A stretch of 64,000 nucleotides of DNA, from positions 135,464,558-135,528,557 of the forward strand of contig OW121741.1 of NCBI GenBank assembly GCA_933228675.1, in the 5' to 3' direction. The notes below the pieces were generated by a model. The model was not told the origin of the DNA and did not search any database. It saw only the letters and a list, made by a program, of their open reading frames with translations. How positions within the stretch are numbered: position 1 is the stretch's first letter; every line of letters begins with the position of its first letter. Position numbers and translations under genes: made by a program. The DNA comes from Stomorhina lunata. Its lineage: Eukaryota; Arthropoda; Insecta; Diptera; Rhiniidae. Shown piece after piece: positions 24,150 through 35,020 of the stretch.

Positions 24150-24923
24150 CAGAGACCGGATTTTAATACTTTTAAAACAATATTTTCATGTTTTAATCCA
24201 TAAAAAAACAATCATTGAAGTTTAAAAAAACATTAAAAATCCCTCATGATTTTTATTTGTTCAAAAATTTTGTTTCTTTTTTCAATCCGATGAAAATAAA
24301 ATATAAAAAAATCGTTTGGGATATTTATCAGTACAGTTCAAAATTATTTTCATCTTTTTTCATCCGATGAAAATAAATTTTGATAGAAAAAATTCAAATT
24401 TTATTTCTGTATTTGTCCGGGTATAAAACATCTTTAGGACGTTTAAATAGCAATAAATTCAATTATTGTTGCAAATTTTATATTGAAATGGGTTTGGGCA
24501 ACAAATGATCGTTGTCTAAGTGCGTTTAAAACGTTTAAAAGTTATTTTTTTTGGAAATAGCGACGCGAATCAAAGAAACCACCAATAGTTCCCATTAGAA
24601 CTATTATCTTTAACTTCGATGTCCTAAAAAATTGCAATAAATTGTAAACATTCATAAATTCATTGTTGAAAATTTTAAAATTTCATAAACATTTTATTTT
24701 TTCAAAGTCAAAACAGAAGTTCAAAAATAAAACAATCAATAAAATATTTTTCTGTTCGGATATTTATCGTTATAGATATTTAAAATTTTCATTATGAGGG
24801 ATATTTATATTTCAAATATAAATCCATCTTTTTTTATTTTTCGATCGAAATGAAAATAAATTTTCATCGGCAATGATATTTATACTTGATGGATTTAAAA
24901 AATAAAACGATCTCCGGTCTCTG
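24150..24923 (+). mobile_element. hAT-type MITE, copy 1
   Basis: Terminal inverted repeats CAGAGACCGG / CCGGTCTCTG and a perfect 8-bp target duplication TAAATAT-type: TAAAATAT at 24142-24149 and 24924-24931. Eight-base duplications and a CAG-beginning end are hAT hallmarks. 774 bp, no transposase, so non-autonomous. Confidence 0.85.
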
Positions 24924-24931
24924 TAAAATAT

Positions 24932-25825
24932 AGACTTTTATATTTGGATAAATCCATCAAGTCATATGGGAAGAGCAGGATATGTCCTACTGGACTTCAA
25001 CTGGTCCAGTAGATTATCATGTCAATTGAAAAGCAGCTCCTTTTGTCAAACGTCCGTCTGGTCACATTGGTCATCCTGATCCAAACAATGTCTTGCCAAA
25101 TGTTCTGTATGCTTTTAGCTTCCAAATGGAAAGATATCCTCAATACGGCGAGCTACGGCCCAACATCAAAGTGCCCGTCAATATAGAAGCAATCTGATAA
25201 CTTAAAGAATTTAAATTCTTCAAATCAAGCTCATTTCAGGACACTTACATCTAACGCTACTTGTTAATGCCAAAATTCCCTTTCCGCCTTCTGACATTAA
25301 TTCTTGTGATGAGCAAAGAAATTGTCTTTGTTCAATATATATGAAAGCTGAAAGTGATAGAATAGTGCTATCTCTTTCTAAAAATTAAGGCCTAAACGAG
25401 CTGTCAAAAGGGTCAAGGGGTCTAAGATGATGTTTCCGTTTTTGGCTTAGCAAATATTCTTTCTTATTCTTGCAGCTAGTGATCAGAAAGGTATATTCCA
25501 AATAAAATTTCCATTTATCCCAATATACAAACTAATAAAATCCTTTTATTATTTTTTGGTTTCTTCCTTGGTTTGTATATCAACACTGAGAGAAATAAAT
25601 ATCCTTTATTTTGGCTCAGAGAATAATTGTCCCATTTTCCAACCAGCTCCTCAAGTCCTTCACATAATCACTACTTAAGCCTGCAACCGTAGCCTTCGTC
25701 GATTTGACGAACACAAAATATATGATCTCAAAACGATTTCAAAAATACTGTTATTTAAAAAATGAATAATAAAAAATATATTTGTTTAAAAATTATTTAC
25801 ATTGATTGTTTTATTTAATAAGTTG
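24932..25825. other. unassigned intergenic sequence
   Basis: Less AT-rich than its surroundings around 24960-25200 (phrases such as CGGCGAGCTACGGCCC), which may be an old retrotransposon piece, but no motif identifies it. No gene supported. Confidence 0.3.
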
Positions 25826-26052
25826 CTAAATACCAGAGACCGAATATTGTTTTATTTTATTAATCAATCAATTATAAATATCATTGCGGATTAAAATTTA
25901 TTTTCATTTCTATCGATGAATAAAAATGAGGGATTTATATTTGAAATATAAATATCCCTCATGATGAAAATTTTAAATATCTTGAACGATAAATATACGA
26001 ACAGAAAAATATTTTATTGATTGCTTTATTTTTGAACTTCTGTTTTGACTTA

Positions 26053-26553
26053 GGAAGTTTTACATAGCCTTATACTCAACAAGTAAGAAAGTGCTGTAGT
26101 CGGTCAAGCCCGACCATACGATACCCTTCACCAATAAGGTCAAAGGTGTTATTTTTCCTGTATAAAGACAAATATTTGCAAAATTTTGCCATCATACAAA
26201 CATATTCTCAAAACTTTTACACTTAAGCTGTTTCCGCCATTTGGACTTATATGATAGGTAGGGTCAAATGTGGACCGATTATCTCGAAATTTGCCAAATT
26301 GATTACAGGTGTTACAAAAATTATATATGCGAAAAATAAATTCTCACTATCTTCGGATTTACGAGCGTTTTAGTAAATTTTGTCTCATTTAGTGCATTTT
26401 GAGAAAAAAGTTTGCATGGGAGCTATGGTCAAATGTGGACCGATTTCAACGAAATTTGGTACAGTGATTTAAGTTTACATAAGCAGTATTTGTTTTAAAT
26501 TTCATGAAAAATATTGATTTTTGTGGCCAATATATCAATTCCGGGAAGTGGGA
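26053..26553 (+). repeat. 501-bp copy of 23288-23788 (SINE C / repeat A junction)
   Basis: Reads identically to 23288-23788 by eye, with constant offset 2765 and no gap. It starts with the tail of a SINE-like C copy and continues into the first ~475 bp of repeat A, stopping inside it. It carries the same C/A junction as copy 1, so it derives from that locus and is not an independent transposition. Confidence 0.85.
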
Positions 26554-26774
26554 AAATAAAATATTTTTGAAATTATAAAACTTTTAACAATGAATGTATG
26601 AATATGTTTTCAATTAATTGCAATGTTTTAGGATATCGAAGTTAAACCTAATAGTCCTAATGGAACTATTGGTGGTTTATTTGACTCGCAAAACCATTTC
26701 AACATATAATTTGCAACAATAATTGAATTTGTTGTTATTTAAACGTCCTAAAGACTTTTTATACCAGGACAAAT

Positions 26775-27292
26775 CTTCTTCTTCTGTCATTCTTGGCTCC
26801 CAGTGGAGCATAGAGAATGGAAGGATGCAGAATTGCCTGACGTCTCTAGCTACCAGGTAAGAACTGTATCCAATTCCCAATCTAACCTTCTCGTGGTACA
26901 TCCTGGAAACCTTAGCAACCTAGTTTTAGATGCGGTAAACAACCAGTGTGGGATTCTAGGTCAGGGCTAATATAAAAGGGAGTTATCTAAAAACCATTCC
27001 AACGTATATGGTCTAAGGGTCTAAGATAATTGTACTTCGTAAAGTACGAAAATGCAGCGTCTGTTCAACATGTAAGTTGCGGCTGCAAGCGGGCCTCAGT
27101 CTCGGATCGAGCGGCTCGCTATACAAACGTGCCTTGTGTCCTAGCACTCACGATGTTTTAAGCATGGAAAGAAACAATACTACAGAATATACTACTCCAA
27201 GGGGTAATCATGCGAGGAATCCCCCTGCTACGGCAGTTGGCGCAAGGATTTTGGAGTTTCCTAATCTATGCAAGAACATTATGATGAATGAA
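26775..27292 (-). mobile_element. unidentified retroelement fragment with 12-bp target duplication
   Basis: Flanked by ACCAGGACAAAT at 26763-26774 and 27293-27304. Empty site is seen in the sister MITE at 24150-24923. On the minus strand it ends in GAAGAAGAAG, a simple-sequence tail like that of some LINEs or SINEs. Higher GC than its host. No recognised protein motif; a 5'-truncated LINE or a SINE is likely. Confidence 0.6.
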
Positions 27293-27567
27293 ACCAGGAC
27301 AAATACAGAAATAAAATTTGAATATTTTCTATCAAATTTTTTTTCATCGGATGAAAAAATATGAAAATAATTTTGAACTGATAAATATCCCAAACGATTT
27401 TTTTATTTTTTATTTTCATCGGATTGAAAAACGATACAAAATTTTTTGAACAATTAAAAATCTTTGGGGATATTTATTATTTTTTAAACTTCAATGATTG
27501 TTTTTGTATGGATTAAAATATGAAAATATTGTTTTAAAAGTATTAATATTCGGTCTCTGCTAAATAC

Positions 27568-28009
27568 AAATATGCGTTTAAAACTTTCAGAATATACATA
27601 TAATGCTCGTCGTAAAAACGAATGGTTACGCTTTTATGGATATTTTAGTATATTAGGGTTAAACACCAAAACAATACATACTAAACATAGCCGTAATCAA
27701 CAAATCAGCAAGTTCTGAGGTTGTTGTCTAGGCTGTGTTAATGATATGGTTGTAAGGTCTGAGGTTGATATCTAGGCTAGACTAATGATATGGGTTTAAG
27801 GCAAGGGTAATAAAATAACAAAGTAACGACTTCCCCAGTTGCATATTAATTACAAATTTTGAAATTTGGTCAACAATGCAACAGAAAAGACATTCCTGAA
27901 AACTTAAATGATAAAAAACTAGTAATTTTTAAGTAATTGGAAAAAAACAAAAGGGCTTAACTACAAGCTGTGGATCAACATACATATATGATATATATAC
28001 ACAGTTTTC
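27568..28009. other. unassigned intergenic sequence
   Basis: Contains a short imperfect direct repeat (GTTCTGAGGTTGTTGTCTAGGC at 27712 and TCTGAGGTTGATATCTAGGC at ~27757). No gene seen. Confidence 0.3.
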
Positions 28010-28312
28010 TGTGAGGTCCTCTTATTCAATTTAATTTCATAGGCGCCATCTATCCGAAATTTATAGCACCAACTTAGAAACCTACGCCAACTTGTGCGCA
28101 ACAACTTTGCTAAAGATCAGAGCATGATCAAATGCACAGTTTACGGTTTAATTAATTTTGAGTAATTTTCAGTGGCGCCACCTATTGGAACTTGGTCATA
28201 CCACTTATACGCAACAACATTTCTTAAAATCATAACATGATCAAATGCATAGTTAACTATTCTATAAAGGACAAACAGACAGACAAATACTAATTTTTAT
28301 ATATAGATAGAT

Positions 28313-28540
28313 TAGTGAACCGCCGTGGTAGCAGGTTAGTCATCCGCCTAGCTAACCAGTGGTCTAAAGTCCGATCCCCGACCAGACCCACTTGAAAAAA
28401 ATAATTAAAAAAAAAACAGCTCACCTCATAATTATCTAGCCACTGGTAATTGAGTATTCTTAGGCTATGTAAAACTTCTCTAACTAATGCATTTGCCGTT
28501 CGGTGCCGGAGTTAAAACGTAGAGTCTAACAAGGAAGAGT
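28313..28540 (+). mobile_element. SINE-like family C, tRNA-derived head
   Basis: Head GAACCGCCGTGGTAGCAGG (box A-like) and AAAGTCCGATCCCC (box B-like), then a body with CTATGTAAAACTTCTC and CTAACTAATGCATTTGCCG. Other copies, reversed: 23275-24095, 37905-38105, 42525-42812. No anticodon stem with a seven-base loop folds well, so it is not a working tRNA gene. Confidence 0.6.
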
Positions 28541-30061
28541 GTTATATTCGGCTGTGCAGAATCTTATATACCCAGCATCAAGTTGTTTTAAGTTTAGAAA
28601 CATATCTCATATATCTACAAGGATGCAGCTAATTCAAAATGTGGACCAAAACTGAACTGAAAAAATCGCTAGGCTTATTGGTATTGATGGTAAAACCTTT
28701 GGACTAAATTCGATTGCAGTAGCTTTATAGTTCAACATTTAAAAATATCTTAGTGGTTTCCCCAGTATTTACTTAGATCAAAATTCGGTCTCATAACCGG
28801 ATATAGTTTTACATTAATAAGCTGTTAAATACTTTTCGTTGTGCTTAATATGTAGTTAGGCTAAACACGTTAATAGTAATACGGCAGGTCCATATATTTC
28901 GTTAGGAGTTCCTAATGCATCCTTCATATATAAAGTCTGGGCTGAACATTGATTGATGCCTATCTAGTTTCATAGGTGCAATCTTAATATAATGAATGTA
29001 CCTCCAAATCTTTTTGATTATAGATATAAAAAGGGGATGTTATATATATAAGAATTATAAGCAAGTGTTGACCGATTATAACAAAATTTTACACACTGGC
29101 TGGTATATATATATATTATATATATAGCTTATTCTTAGTGGCCATAGCTGTCATAGTTTCTAATTTAATAGCTTTTAACTGGCCTTTGCTAAAATTTTTG
29201 GTTTCCGTGAGTGTTTTTTATATGAAAGCTAAAGTCAAATATGGACTGATTCCTACAAAATTTGATAAACTGATCAAAAGTTGCATAAAGCTTCCCTATT
29301 TTAAATTTAGTCGTCATAGCTATTACAATAATATTCAATTTATCAGCATTAATGAGTGGGCGGGGGCGGGGTTATATGGGAGCTCTAACTAAATTTGAAC
29401 CGATTTTGTCCATTTTCAATACACAAGTTTCTCAAGATATTCAAAATACTTTTGTAAAATTTTGTCTCTCCAGCTCTTTTCGTTAAGGAGCTATCGTACT
29501 TTTATCTGACGGACAGACGGACATAAACAATCTTTTCTTTATGTATTTTTGTGTTTCCATAAGTTTTTTATATGGGAGCTATGGTGACCGATTGTGACAA
29601 AATTTTGCACACTGGCTGGCATTGACATAAGACTTCCTTGTGCTTAATTTAGTTTTACTAGCTCTTGTTGTTAAGGAGCTATCACGCTTTTATCTGACGG
29701 ACATAAACCCCCTTTTCGTTTTGAATTTTTGTGTTTCCGTAAGTTTTTTATATGGGAGCTATGGTGAAATCGTAACCTATTGCAACACTGGCTGGTATTG
29801 ATATAAGACTCTCTTGTGTCAAATTTAGTGGTTATATCTGTTACACTTTTAGATTTATTGACATTTAAGTGTATTTTAGGTGAAATTTAGGCTGTTTTCG
29901 TAAGTTTTTTGTATGGGAGCTTTGGCTAAATGTGAACCGGTTTTAATGAAATTTTATATGCTGCCTAGGGCTTATGTAAAACTTCTATATACGAAATTTT
30001 ATTGTCATTTACTAAGTTTTAGTGAGCTAGCTCCTTTCGTTTAGGCGTTATCGTGATTTCA

Positions 30062-30110
30062 ATAGACGGACGGACAGACGGACAGACAGACGGACAGACA
30101 GACAGACAGG

Positions 30111-30172
<62 letters not shown>

Positions 30173-30173
30173 T

Positions 30174-30236
<63 letters not shown>

Positions 30237-30272
30237 GGCAGGCAGACAAACAGACAGACAGACGGACAGACA
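30062..30272. repeat. (ACAG)n microsatellite
   Basis: About 210 bp of ACAG/GACA tetranucleotides with a few changes to ACGG and AGGC. It expands a short GACGGACAGACGG present in other E copies (31439, 31944). The long open frames here on both strands are artefacts of the tetranucleotide. Confidence 0.95.
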
Positions 30273-30413
30273 TCGCTCAATCGTCTTAGAATTTCATAAG
30301 GATTCAGAATATACTTCAATTTTGGTTTGTGAGCCAATATTAAGGAAATTACAAACGGAATGACAATCTCAATATACCCTCCATTCTTTTTTATGGTGGG
30401 TATAAAAAGAGCG

Positions 30414-31200
30414 ATGTCATGATCTAGTTAATTTTGTCATTCTTGGGTGCAGGGGGGTATGTTTGATGAAAGTAAATTATTGGAGCAATTAAAATTTTTG
30501 TAGGTTATACGGTTTCCTTCATTGTATGATACAATGAAGGAAACCGTATAACCTACAATTTGTATAATTAATCCACCAGCCAAAAAATTATAATTTCTAA
30601 AAGTTATAATAACTCGAAAACTATCCACGGTATTATCAAATATAAAAATTTACATTTTTTTTAATTTTGTCGCATCACTGTAAATCTGTGTTATATTAAA
30701 AGTTTGTGAAGTTTGCATTTTTAAACTTGTACGTAGACACATTTTTAAATCGTGGCATTCAGTCGAAGTGTCGTTGTGTTAGTTAATCAGAGTGTAATGC
30801 GAGTGAGTTAAAAATAAAATATTATGTCTGACAGTCAAATTGTCACCTAAGTCAGTTGGGCTGGGCAGACATCTTCATTGGCTGGGTGGATGACTGAGCG
30901 ACTGTGTTGGATGGTTAGTTTGTTATTTAGCTGACAAGAATGTACATTATGTAGTTGTTAACAGTTCGTACGCATGTTTGTGTGTATGTGTTTACGCTGT
31001 AAATTATCCTTTTTTCAACATTTACTTAGTTTTTTCCCCCTCTTATGTTTGTTTTCATTTTGTGTTGCATTAGTTAGTACAAAAGATGAAAAAAAGAAAG
31101 ATAATTATGTTGCACTTACATTATTTGCCAGTGTTGGTGCATACACATTAGGGGTTTAATTTTTTTAAAAATATGTGTTTTTCAAATGACTTGAGTTTTT
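30414..31200. other. unassigned sequence with a long palindrome
   Basis: Contains the 61-bp palindrome at 30498-30558. The remainder (30660-31170) is less repetitive than its surroundings and could hold upstream exons or control sequence of the Ly6 gene at 33173, but nothing shows this. Confidence 0.35.
30498..30558. repeat. perfect 61-bp palindrome
   Basis: Thirty bases (TTGTAGGTTATACGGTTTCC then TTCATTGTAT), one G at 30528, then the exact reverse complement. No mismatch. Not simple AT sequence. Confidence 0.95.
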
Positions 31201-32040
31201 TTATATTATCTTTATCTTAGCTCTTGTAGTTAAGGAACTACCACGCTTTCCTCTGATGGAAAGACGGACATAAACCCCCTTTTCTTTTTGTATTTTTGTG
31301 TTTCCGTAAGATTTTTATATGGGAGCTATGGTCAAATAGTAACCGATTGTCACAAAATTTTGCACACTGGCTGGAATTCACACAAGACTTCCTTTTGTAA
31401 AATTTTGCTGCTGTAGCCCTTTTCGTTAAAGCACTATCGGACGGACAGACGGACATAAACCCCCTTTTCTTTTTGTATTTTGGTGTTTTCGTAAGTTTTT
31501 TACATGGGAGCTATGGTAAAATGGTGACCGATTGTGAAAAAATTTTGCACACTGGTTAGCATTGACAAAAGACCTCCTCGTGCTAATTTAAGTTATTATA
31601 TCTATTATAGTTTTAGATTTATTGGCATTTAAGTGTATTTTAGGTGAAATTTTGGTTGTTTCCGTAAGTTTTTTATATGGGAGCTATGACTAAATGTAAA
31701 CCGATTTTGATGAAATTTCATATGCTGCCTAGGGCTTATGCCTAGGCTATATACCAAATCTTATCATCATAGATATTATAGTTTGTTATTTATTAGCAAA
31801 TAAGCGATTAACGTAGGCGAGGTTATACGGGAGCTATAGTCAAATGTTAACCGATTTTGCTCAATTTCAATACCAAATGAAGAATATTTTTGCTAAGTTT
31901 CAGTGAGCTAGCTTCTTTCGTTTAGGCGTTATCGTGATTTCAACAGACAGACAGACGGACATCGCTCAAGGAGATTACAAACGGAATGACAATCTCAATA
32001 TACTCCCCATTGTTTTTGATGGTGGTTATAAAAATATCTT
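31200..32040 (+). repeat. repeat E, partial copy
   Basis: Two ~180-bp units (GACGGACATAAACCCCCTTT at about 31263 and 31449) followed by the E end with ATCGCTCAAGGAGATTACAAACGG. Same strand as the left arm 28010-30413, lacking D and C. Confidence 0.7.
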
Positions 32041-32301
32041 TAGAAATAATGAAACCCCCTAATAACATGCATACATAAATACATATATAAATATGTGTAT
32101 GTAGATGTATTTTTATTAACATTAATTAGCAACTGTGTTTGTTCAGGCATAAACCACATACTCATGAAATAGTTAAACTAATAAATAAATACAAATACAT
32201 TTATGAAATTTTGTAAATGTATGTAGATGCAACATGAGCTTTTAAGAAAGGGGTTTAAAAGAGGGACTCCCGATCTTTGAAGGTTGATATCGGCCATTTT
32301 T

Positions 32302-33018
32302 TATACCCTTCACTACTATATGTGGAAAGAGTATTAAAAGTTTGTGCTGATCTATGTAGAAATATTTGTGTTAGACCCACCTTTTAGCATACCAATATTC
32401 TTAGTCCGTCCGTCTGGACGGCTGACTGGACCCCATATAAACCATGTAATCCATGTAAGTAAAGGTCGCAATTCTAAAGATAATTTGATGAAATTTTTTT
32501 GATAGTGTTTATTGAAATTCGTCCAAATCGGTCCATTATTTATGGTACCTCCCATAGGTAATAATTCCCGGAATTAAATTTCAATATTTAAAACAAATAC
32601 TGCTTATTTAAACCAAAATAAATTTACCAAATTTCGTTGAAATCGGTCTACATTTGACCATAGCTCCCATACAAACTCTTCTTTAAAAACGCACTAAATG
32701 AGACAAAAAATCACTAAAACGCTCGTAAATCTAAAGATAATGAAAATTTTGAGTTTATTTATTTTTTGCATTTATAATTTTTGTAACAACTGTAATCAAT
32801 TTGCCAAATTTCGAGTTAATTGGTCCACATTTGACCCTAGGTCTCATATAAGTCCAAATGACGGAAACAGGTTGAGTATATAAGTTTTGAGAAAATGTTT
32901 GTATGATGGCAAAATTTAGCAAATATTTGTCTTTATACAGAAAAAATAACACCTTTGACCTTAGTGGTGATGGGTATCGTATGGTCGGCTTGACCGACTA
33001 TAGCGCTTTCTTACTTGT
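32302..33018 (-). repeat. dispersed repeat A, copy 3
   Basis: Reverse copy, from TATACCCTTCACTACTATA to GCGCTTTCTTACTTG. Ends 155 bp before the start codon of the Ly6 gene at 33173, so it may form part of its upstream region. Confidence 0.75.
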
Positions 33019-33172
33019 TTTTATTTTTTTCGTTTCAGCACAAAAAAATATCGAGTTATTTTTGAAAATAAAATCAATAGTTTTTTTCTAATTGGTAACC
33101 ATTCTTAACTTTAATTCAAAAATATTCAAAATAATTATCCAACATTATTCGCCAAATAAAATTTTATTTAAA

Positions 33173-34932
33173 ATGAATTTTGAGAAAGCGTTAATATTAT
33201 TTACTTTTGTTATACAAATAGTTATAGGACCGTCCAAAGCATGTAAGTTTAAAGTAAAACATATTTAACTGTACTATATTTTTACATACATAATTCAATT
33301 TGTTCTATTATTATATACGCGTACATAGATATTAGATGTTATACGTGCAATCATACACATGTTGGTTGTCAACATATTTCAAATCGCGATTTACGAAATA
33401 GGTTTAGCGAACATTGCGATTGGGGCATTAACAAATGTAGAAATACAATTGGACAACCCGGAGATTACAACCTTGATTTCAGTTAAATACTAAATATTAT
33501 ACTAAAAGTTCTTAATATGCGGCCATGTCACAGAACTCAATTCCGTTCGAAAGGGGAATGAATTCCGTATTTGGTTTCTAAAGAAAAAGTAACAAATTTT
33601 TTTTTCGAAATGAAACCACATTCTTCTCTTAATGTGGAATTGAATTTGTATGTTTTTCTTTGTTTTTGTACCCTTCACCACAATAGGTGGAAAGGGTATT
33701 ATAAGTTTGTGCTGATGTATGTAACGCATAGGAATATTTGTCTTAGACCCCTCTTTTAGTATACCAATAGGCTTAGAATCACTTTCTGAGTCGATTTAGC
33801 GATGTCCGTCCGTCCGTCCGTCTGGCTGGACCCCCATGTAAACCTTGTAATCAAACTACAGGTCGCAATTCTAAAGATAATTTGAAAAATTTGACACAGA
33901 TCATTCTTTTGCTAATGGGACCAAGGCTATTGAAATTCGTCAAAATCGATGCATTATTTATGGTACCTCCCATTGGTCCCACTTCCCGGAATTGATATAT
34001 TGGCCACAAAAATTTATATTTTTTCATTAAATTTAAAACAAATACTGCTCATGCAAATTTAAATTACTGTACCAAATTTCGTTGAAATCGGTCCATATTT
34101 GATCATAGCTCCCATACAAACTCTTTTCTCAAAACGCACTAAATGCGACGAAATTCCCTAAAACGCTTGTAAATCCGAAGATAATGAGCATTTTTAGTTA
34201 ATTTTTTGCAAATATAATTTTTGCAATTTGCCAAATTTCGAGATAATCGGTCCAAATTTGACCCTAGCTCTCATATAAGTCCAAATGGCGGAAACAGCTT
34301 AAATGTATAAGTTTTGAGAATATGTTTGTATGATGGCAAAATTAAAGAAATATTTGTCTTTATACAGGAAAAAAACACTTCTGACCTTAGTGGTGAAGGG
34401 TATCGTTTGGTCGGGCTTGACCGACTGTAGCACTTTCTTACTTCTTCAATATTTGAATAATTTCTTCAATTATTCAGTGGTTTTTGTTGAAACAATGATA
34501 GTGTTACATATTTCAATTGAAAAAATCGCGTTTAGTAATGTTTTTGTCACTAAAAGTTTTTCGGAATCTATAGAACCTAAAACCATTTCGATCGGAATTC
34601 AACTATGGAATGATTTTAATTCCGAAAGGAATTTGTGACATGCCTGATAGTCTTGATATAGAAAAAGTACTAACGAAAATTTATTTTTTTATTCAGAAAA
34701 ACAATATAACCTTAAACGCGAATGCACAAATGATGATTGCGATGATACGGCTTTTTGTTGTACATGTTCAGATCGTAATTATTGCAATGCAGAGCGTTAT
34801 TGTGGACTGAGTGCTCCATATTATGAATGGTTGGTGAATGCAGCTGCTGAATTAAGATTCAACTGTTTTATTATAGTAATTTTAATTGTTTATCTACTTA
34901 CAGTTTGTCTTTTTATATTAAAAATAAATTAA
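33173..34932 (+). CDS. Ly6/uPAR-type small cell-surface protein, 3 exons
   Basis: Exons 33173-33242, 33329-33481, 34697-34932; 459 nt, 152 residues. Introns are GT-AG (GTAAGT at 33243, a weaker GTTAAA at 33482) and phases 1 and 1 match. Residues 1-23 are a signal peptide (MNFEKALILFTFVIQIVIG). The mature part begins IRCYTC, the entry of the Ly6 fold, and ends CCTCSDRNYCN, the usual CC-x-CN close, with twelve cysteines in all. A hydrophobic C-terminus (FIIVILIVYLLTVCLFIL) fits a GPI-anchor signal or membrane tail. Drosophila relatives include boudin, crooked, coiled and quiver, many acting at septate junctions or ion channels; which one this is cannot be said. Intron 2 (1.2 kb) holds repeat A. 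No stop or frameshift seen. Confidence 0.82.
33668..34442 (-). repeat. dispersed repeat A, copy 4, in Ly6 intron 2
   Basis: Reverse copy from GTACCCTTCACCACAATAGG to GCACTTTCTTACTT. Around it, CATGTCACAGAACTCAATTCC (33524) and GGAATTTGTGACATG (~34627) are roughly inverted, so the copy may sit within an older transposon that spans the intron; the second point is weak. Confidence 0.7.
34923..34928 (+). terminator. AATAAA overlapping the Ly6 stop region
   Basis: AATAAA lies across the last sense codons, just before the TAA at 34930-34932. No other AATAAA follows closely. If used, the 3' UTR would be only ~10-30 nt long and end next to the C-family fragment at 34963. Confidence 0.4.
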
Positions 34933-34962
34933 TTTTTTATCTATCTATATACGTATATATAA

Positions 34963-35020
34963 TTCCCACGACATTCCAATTGGATATTGTCTCAGACAAC
35001 GAGCTGTATCCGATTTTATT
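34963..35020 (-). mobile_element. SINE-like family C, tail fragment
   Basis: CGACATTCCAATTGG and TCAGACAACGAGCTG match the tail of the element at 42525-42590. Head missing. Confidence 0.55.

Larger units (their letters stand above)
25834..27559 (-). mobile_element. hAT-type MITE, copy 2, with two nested insertions
   Basis: Same family as 24150-24923 in reverse. Ends CAGAGACCG / CGGTCTCTG, flanked by a perfect 8-bp duplication CTAAATAC (25826-25833 and 27560-27567). The element is cut by a 501-bp segment at 26053-26553 and by a 518-bp insertion at 26775-27292. Removing both leaves a body colinear with copy 1. Confidence 0.85.
28010..30413 (+). repeat. composite repeat D-C-E, left inverted arm
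   Basis: Order: 140-bp D units (28020-28260), SINE-like C (28313-28540), then E (to GGTGGGTATAAAAAG at ~30395). E holds ~180-bp internal units that begin GACGGACATAAAC (about 29519, 29700). The same order in reverse complement occupies 35020-38420. No protein is encoded; E has the look of a large non-autonomous element. Confidence 0.75.

Noticed and set aside
26677..27393. Open frames of 60-95 codons within the 518-bp insertion
   Set aside because: They cross the insertion border into the MITE and match no family; the insertion itself is reported instead.
28316..28395. Functional tRNA gene
   Set aside because: Box A- and B-like motifs are present, but the anticodon arm does not fold with a seven-base loop, and diverged copies with the same body occur at four sites; a SINE head explains it better.
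30019..30337. Long open frames of SVCL / TDRQ repeats on both strands
   Set aside because: They are produced by the ACAG tetranucleotide in all frames and are not genes.
30974..31159. 61-codon frame beginning MFVCMCLRCKL
   Set aside because: CxxC resembles a Ly6 entry, but it has no signal peptide, no later cysteines and no clear donor.
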